Source of the DNA: Verrucomicrobiota bacterium
Lineage (GTDB): Bacteria > Verrucomicrobiota > Verrucomicrobiia > Limisphaerales > JACRJY01
Assembly (NCBI GenBank): GCA_016235585.1
Contig: JACRJY010000142.1
Span: 1 to 35,606, forward strand
Reading direction: 5' to 3'
Length of the DNA stretch: 35,606 nt
Below the pieces are notes generated by a model, which was not told the origin of the DNA, ran no database searches, and worked only from the letters and a program-made list of their open reading frames with translations. The position numbers and the translations under genes are program-made. This document shows positions 32,749 to 35,606 of this stretch, piece after piece; position 1 is the first letter of the stretch, and every line of letters begins with the position of its first letter.

Positions 32749-33630
32749 TCAGAGCACAACTTCCGTGCCGACGCCCTCGTCCGTGAAGATTTCCAGCAGC
32801 ACCGCGTGCGGCATCCGCCCGTCCACGAAGGAGACTTTTTCCACGCCGGACTGGATGGCGGCGACGGCGCTGTCCACTTTCGGAATCATGCCCTTGCCCA
32901 CGATGCCGGCCTGTTTGAGGGCGGGGACTTCGCTGGTTTGCAGGTGCGGGATGACCGTGGCCGGGTTTTTCGGGTCGCGCAGGAGGCCGGGCACGTCGGA
33001 CATGAAGACGAGGCGGCGGGCCTTGAGCGCGACGGCGACCATCGCGGCGGCCACGTCGGCGTTGCAGTTGTAAATTTTCCCGTCCTCGCCGCGCGCGGTG
33101 GGACTGATGACCGGCGTGATGCCCTTCGCAATGCACTCCAGCAGCGGGGCGGTGTTGACCGCCGTGACTTCGCCGACGAAACCGATGTCAACCTTCGCGC
33201 CGGGCTTGTCCTTGTCGTCGAGCCAGAGCTTGCGGCAGGTGAAAATCTCCGTGCCGGAAAAGCCCCTGGCCGCGCCGCCGAGCGAGTTGATGGCGGCGAC
33301 AATCTCCGGGTTGATTTCGCGGGAGAGAACTTGATCCACCACTTTCACCGCGGTTTCGCCGGTGACGCGCATTCCCTGGATGAAGTTCGCTTTCAGCCCG
33401 GCGGCGTCCATCGCGCGCGTGATGGCCTTGCCGCCGCCGTGGACGACCACGGGGTTGATTTCGACGGCTTCGAGGAAAACGATGTCGCGCGCGACGCCGT
33501 GGCGCACGGCGGCATCGGGCGAGTCCATGAAGCTGCCGCCGTATTTCACGACGAACGTGGCGTGGCTGAACTTCTGGATGTAGGGCAGCGCTTCGAGCAG
33601 CGTCGCGGCTTTGGCGATGAGGTCTTGCAT
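32749..33630 (-). CDS. argB: Acetylglutamate kinase
   Basis: 293 aa. It phosphorylates N-acetylglutamate, the second step of arginine synthesis. Amino-acid-kinase motifs are VVKYGGSFMD (lysine for ATP phosphate), VVVHGGGKAI, the YNCNADVAAAMVA substrate loop and the VFMSDVPGLL nucleotide region. The family's usual N-acetylglutamate feedback region is present near the C-terminus (VSFVDGRMPHAVLLEIFTDE). The ATG lies 2 nt after the fkbM-like stop and has no Shine-Dalgarno, so it probably depends on translational coupling. A copy of its first codons lies at 34396-34471. Confidence 0.96.
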   Translation of the reverse strand: MQDLIAKAATLLEALPYIQKFSHATFVVKYGGSFMDSPDAAVRHGVARDIVFLEAVEINPVVVHGGGKAITRAMDAAGLKANFIQGMRVTGETAVKVVDQVLSREINPEIVAAINSLGGAARGFSGTEIFTCRKLWLDDKDKPGAKVDIGFVGEVTAVNTAPLLECIAKGITPVISPTARGEDGKIYNCNADVAAAMVAVALKARRLVFMSDVPGLLRDPKNPATVIPHLQTSEVPALKQAGIVGKGMIPKVDSAVAAIQSGVEKVSFVDGRMPHAVLLEIFTDEGVGTEVVL

Positions 33631-33632
33631 GG

Positions 33633-34358
33633 TCAGGTTGCGGAGGGAAGCGAAAGCAGCTTCCAGGCGGATTCGGGAATGGAGCGGCCCGGAGCCGTGG
33701 CGACAATCAGGCCGTCCGCCAGGGAGTCGTGGACATCATAACCGGCGGCGGTGGCCTTCTGTTTGCATTCGGCGTGCAGTTCCAGACCGTGCGTGGCGAT
33801 GCACACCACGCCAATTCTCCCGGCAAACACCTGTCCACCGACTACCTCAGCCTCGGCTCCCTCCGTGTCAATCTTCATGAACGTCGGGGCGGGACAGGTG
33901 CCCGACTGCACGAGCGAATCAATCGTGCGCGTCGGCACCTGAAGGCTGCCTCCGTTGAGCCGGGCACCGCCGGTGCCGCTGCCGCCAAACGGGCGGGTGG
34001 CATCCGCTGCGGCGAGGGCGAAGGGCAGGGTGGTGACGTTGCTTAATTTGTTCCACTGGACGTGATGTTCGAGATACCAGCGGTTGTTGGCATCCGGCTC
34101 GAAGGCGATGCAACGCCCCGCGGACAACGTGCGCGAGGCCAGCAGAGAGTAGTAGCCAAAATGCGCGCCCACGTCCCAGAACGTGTCGTCGAGCCGCAGC
34201 GCGGCGGCGACAAAGCCGGCGAGACGCGCCTCATACACGCCGCGGAGAAACCGGGACCGGGTGGGCAGGCTCCACCACATACCCTGGCACGGCCCGGAAC
34301 GGATGCGGACGCGCAGCCGGCGCGTGAGCTGGCGCAGGAGAGGTTTCACGCCGGGCAT
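33633..34358 (-). CDS. FkbM family methyltransferase
   Basis: 241 aa from the ATG at 34358, chosen because GAGAGG sits 8 nt upstream; an extension to 34493 would run through the argB remnant. SAM motif I is FWDVGAHFGYYSLLA, an acidic residue follows in CIAFEPDANN, and the FkbM signature FMKIDTEGAEAEVVGG is intact. FkbM enzymes O-methylate polyketides, sugars or polysaccharides; no such cluster is nearby, so the substrate is unknown. The gene is wedged between a duplicated argB 5' end and argB itself, which suggests it was inserted into the arginine operon and now drives argB by coupling. Confidence 0.9.
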   Translation of the reverse strand: MPGVKPLLRQLTRRLRVRIRSGPCQGMWWSLPTRSRFLRGVYEARLAGFVAAALRLDDTFWDVGAHFGYYSLLASRTLSAGRCIAFEPDANNRWYLEHHVQWNKLSNVTTLPFALAAADATRPFGGSGTGGARLNGGSLQVPTRTIDSLVQSGTCPAPTFMKIDTEGAEAEVVGGQVFAGRIGVVCIATHGLELHAECKQKATAAGYDVHDSLADGLIVATAPGRSIPESAWKLLSLPSAT

Positions 34359-34395
34359 GGCTTTTCCCTCTCGCCTTTGCGGAGGCTCACCTCCG

Positions 34396-34471
34396 GCGCG
34401 ACGCGGTTGAACTTTTTGATGCAAGGCGGCGCTTCGAGCAGCGTGGCGGCGTTGGCGATGAGGTCTTGCAT
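34396..34471 (-). pseudogene. Duplicated argB 5' fragment
   Basis: The minus strand from 34471 reads MQDLIANAATLLEAPPCIKK, against MQDLIAKAATLLEALPYIQK at the start of intact argB (33630). Similarity is clear over about 25 codons at DNA level, then ends. The frame continues only into unrelated sequence. It marks the original or duplicated argB start upstream of the inserted fkbM gene. Confidence 0.85.
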
Positions 34472-34488
34472 TTGACTCGACAGATTTT

Positions 34489-34557
34489 GCCACGGATGAA
34501 ACACAGATGAAACACAGATTTGAAAAATCCGTGTTTTGCCAGGGTTCAATCTGTGGC
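34489..34557. repeat. GCCAC-GATG hairpin repeat, copy 2
   Basis: From GCCACGGATGAAACACAGAT (34489) to GTGGC (34557), an imperfect long inverted repeat with repeated GATGAAACACA units. Same family as 28496-28558. It lies between the sulfatase stop and the argB remnant. Confidence 0.8.
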
Positions 34558-34594
34558 CAGGCAATTGCCCACGGAAGTCATCCGGGCGCCCAAG

Positions 34595-35606
34595 TCACTC
34601 ATTCTGCCCCGATTTTTTCTTCCTCGCGCCCTTCCTGCCCGCGTCCTGAATGATGCGCGAAGTTTCGCCGGGGCCTTTGCCGGGCCATGGCGCGTTCATC
34701 TGGCCCGCGCCCGCGTCGCGCGGGCCGGGCGGAAGCTCCTTTGCCCACGCCAGAACTTTCTCGCTCATGCTGGCAACGAGGCCGGGGTGTTTCTCGGCGA
34801 CGTTGTTGAGCTGCGTGGCGTCCTTCTTGATTTCGTAAAGCTCCACGCGGCTGCGGTCGGGGTTCATCAACAACTTCCAGTCGCCGTCGCGGATGGCGAG
34901 CTGCGGGCTGTGGTGAAACGGCTCGCCCGCGATGCGGAAGCGCCATTCCCACATCAGCGGGTTCGCGCGCGCGCGCGGTTTGCCGGAAAACACATCCATC
35001 ATCGCCTCGCCGTCGAGCTTGTGGGCGGCGGGGATTACCACGCCGGCGAACTTGCACACCGTCGGCAGCCAGTCCACACCCGCGACGACCGACGCGTCGT
35101 CAATCACGCCCGCCGGCACCTTGCCCGGCCAGCGGATGATGCCTGGCACGCGCACGCCGCCCTCGTAGAGGCTGCGCTTGCGTCCGCGGAACGGCCCCGC
35201 GCTGCCCGCGCCGCTGTGGCCCGCGTTCTTGATGTGGATGTCCTCCGGGCCGTTGTCGCTGCTGAAGAAAACGAGCGTGTTGTCCGCGAGGCCGAGCTCG
35301 TCGAGCGCCTTGAGCAGCCGCCCGACGTGCGTGTCGAGGTCGGTGACGGAGGCGGAGAAAATCTGCGCCGCGCTGGCGTGCGGGAAGCCCGGCCCGCCCG
35401 CGCGCAGGTTGTTGTAAAGTTTCAACTGCTCCGGCGTCGGATTCAGCGTCGCGTGCGGCACGAGCGTCCAAAGCTGCGCGTAAAACGGTTTGTCCCTGTT
35501 CTTCGTGATGAAGCCGATGGTTTCGTTGACGAAGTTCGACGTGGAGTGCGCGCGGTAATACGGATCATCGCTCGGCCCGTCCGCGCCGCCGCGCTCGCCG
35601 CTGCCG
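34595..35606 (-). CDS. Sulfatase, C-terminal part (runs off right edge)
   Basis: The last 336 codons of a type I sulfatase. The frame is open to the window edge; the GTG near 35461 is internal, not a start. Family features are KPFYAQLWTLVPHATL (conserved His after the substrate-binding strand), VTDLDTHVGRLLKALDELGL, VFFSSDNGPE (DNG calcium-site motif), SLYEGGVRVPGIIRWPG and VELYEIKKDATQLNNVA. The formylglycine site (CxPSR) is beyond the edge. It is probably exported and removes sulfate from polysaccharides, as in the many sulfatases of Verrucomicrobiota and Planctomycetes. The C-terminal tail is Lys/Gly-rich. Confidence 0.95.
   Translation of the reverse strand, partial: GSGERGGADGPSDDPYYRAHSTSNFVNETIGFITKNRDKPFYAQLWTLVPHATLNPTPEQLKLYNNLRAGGPGFPHASAAQIFSASVTDLDTHVGRLLKALDELGLADNTLVFFSSDNGPEDIHIKNAGHSGAGSAGPFRGRKRSLYEGGVRVPGIIRWPGKVPAGVIDDASVVAGVDWLPTVCKFAGVVIPAAHKLDGEAMMDVFSGKPRARANPLMWEWRFRIAGEPFHHSPQLAIRDGDWKLLMNPDRSRVELYEIKKDATQLNNVAEKHPGLVASMSEKVLAWAKELPPGPRDAGAGQMNAPWPGKGPGETSRIIQDAGRKGARKKKSGQNE

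Overview
The window is GC-rich bacterial chromosome. It most resembles a Verrucomicrobiota member, probably of the Limisphaerales/Pedosphaera type. This is inferred from gene content (a DUF6797-family secreted protein, sulfatase, BNR sialidase, a large three-domain IspG and an RsmH with the long basic N-terminus seen in this phylum), from many start codons without Shine-Dalgarno sequences, and from dense dispersed palindromic and heptamer repeats. No rRNA or tRNA gene was seen. The one structural RNA is RNase P RNA.

Layout. (1) 1-5465, minus strand: a co-directional five-gene cluster of a KAP P-loop NTPase with 11 leucine-rich repeats, a lipoprotein, a 55-aa protein, a membrane-anchored TPR protein, and the start of a possible alpha/beta hydrolase cut by the left edge. 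No gene has a housekeeping assignment; the cluster looks like a sensor plus membrane-effector (conflict-type) system and is the best candidate here for an undescribed system. (2) 5609-14924: a 1276-aa exported coiled-coil/TPR protein, a DUF6797 protein, a glycine-rich RRM RNA-binding protein with a textbook terminator, a GHL10-type glycoside hydrolase, and a convergent secreted unknown. (3) 14961-22825, mostly housekeeping: rnpB (minus), engB, rsmH, a beta-lactamase-fold serine hydrolase, a methyltransferase, and the rseP-ispG pair. ispG carries an in-frame palindromic element. (4) 22839-24862: an AT-rich two-TM gene, clustered hairpins, an array of about fifteen 21-bp repeats, and a decayed PPK2-type kinase fragment. 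This is an accessory island. (5) 24865-30711: a serine hydrolase-NamZ (DUF1343) fusion, a sialidase and a GxSxG esterase that contains an AT-rich mosaic block. These are probably envelope or glycan turnover enzymes. (6) 30783-34471, minus: an fkbM-argB-argD-alkA operon, preceded by a leftover duplicate of the argB 5' end. (7) 34595-35606: the C-terminal part of a sulfatase.

Two themes run through the window. First, several genes have a -35/-10 pair with 17-nt spacing whose -10 box lies only 6-9 nt before the start codon, which predicts leaderless or nearly leaderless mRNAs. Second, several dispersed repeat families (REP-like palindromes, GTTCRRG heptamers, GCCACGGATG hairpins) occur between genes and, in three cases, in frame inside genes. 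Family assignments were made by reading motifs, not by database search.
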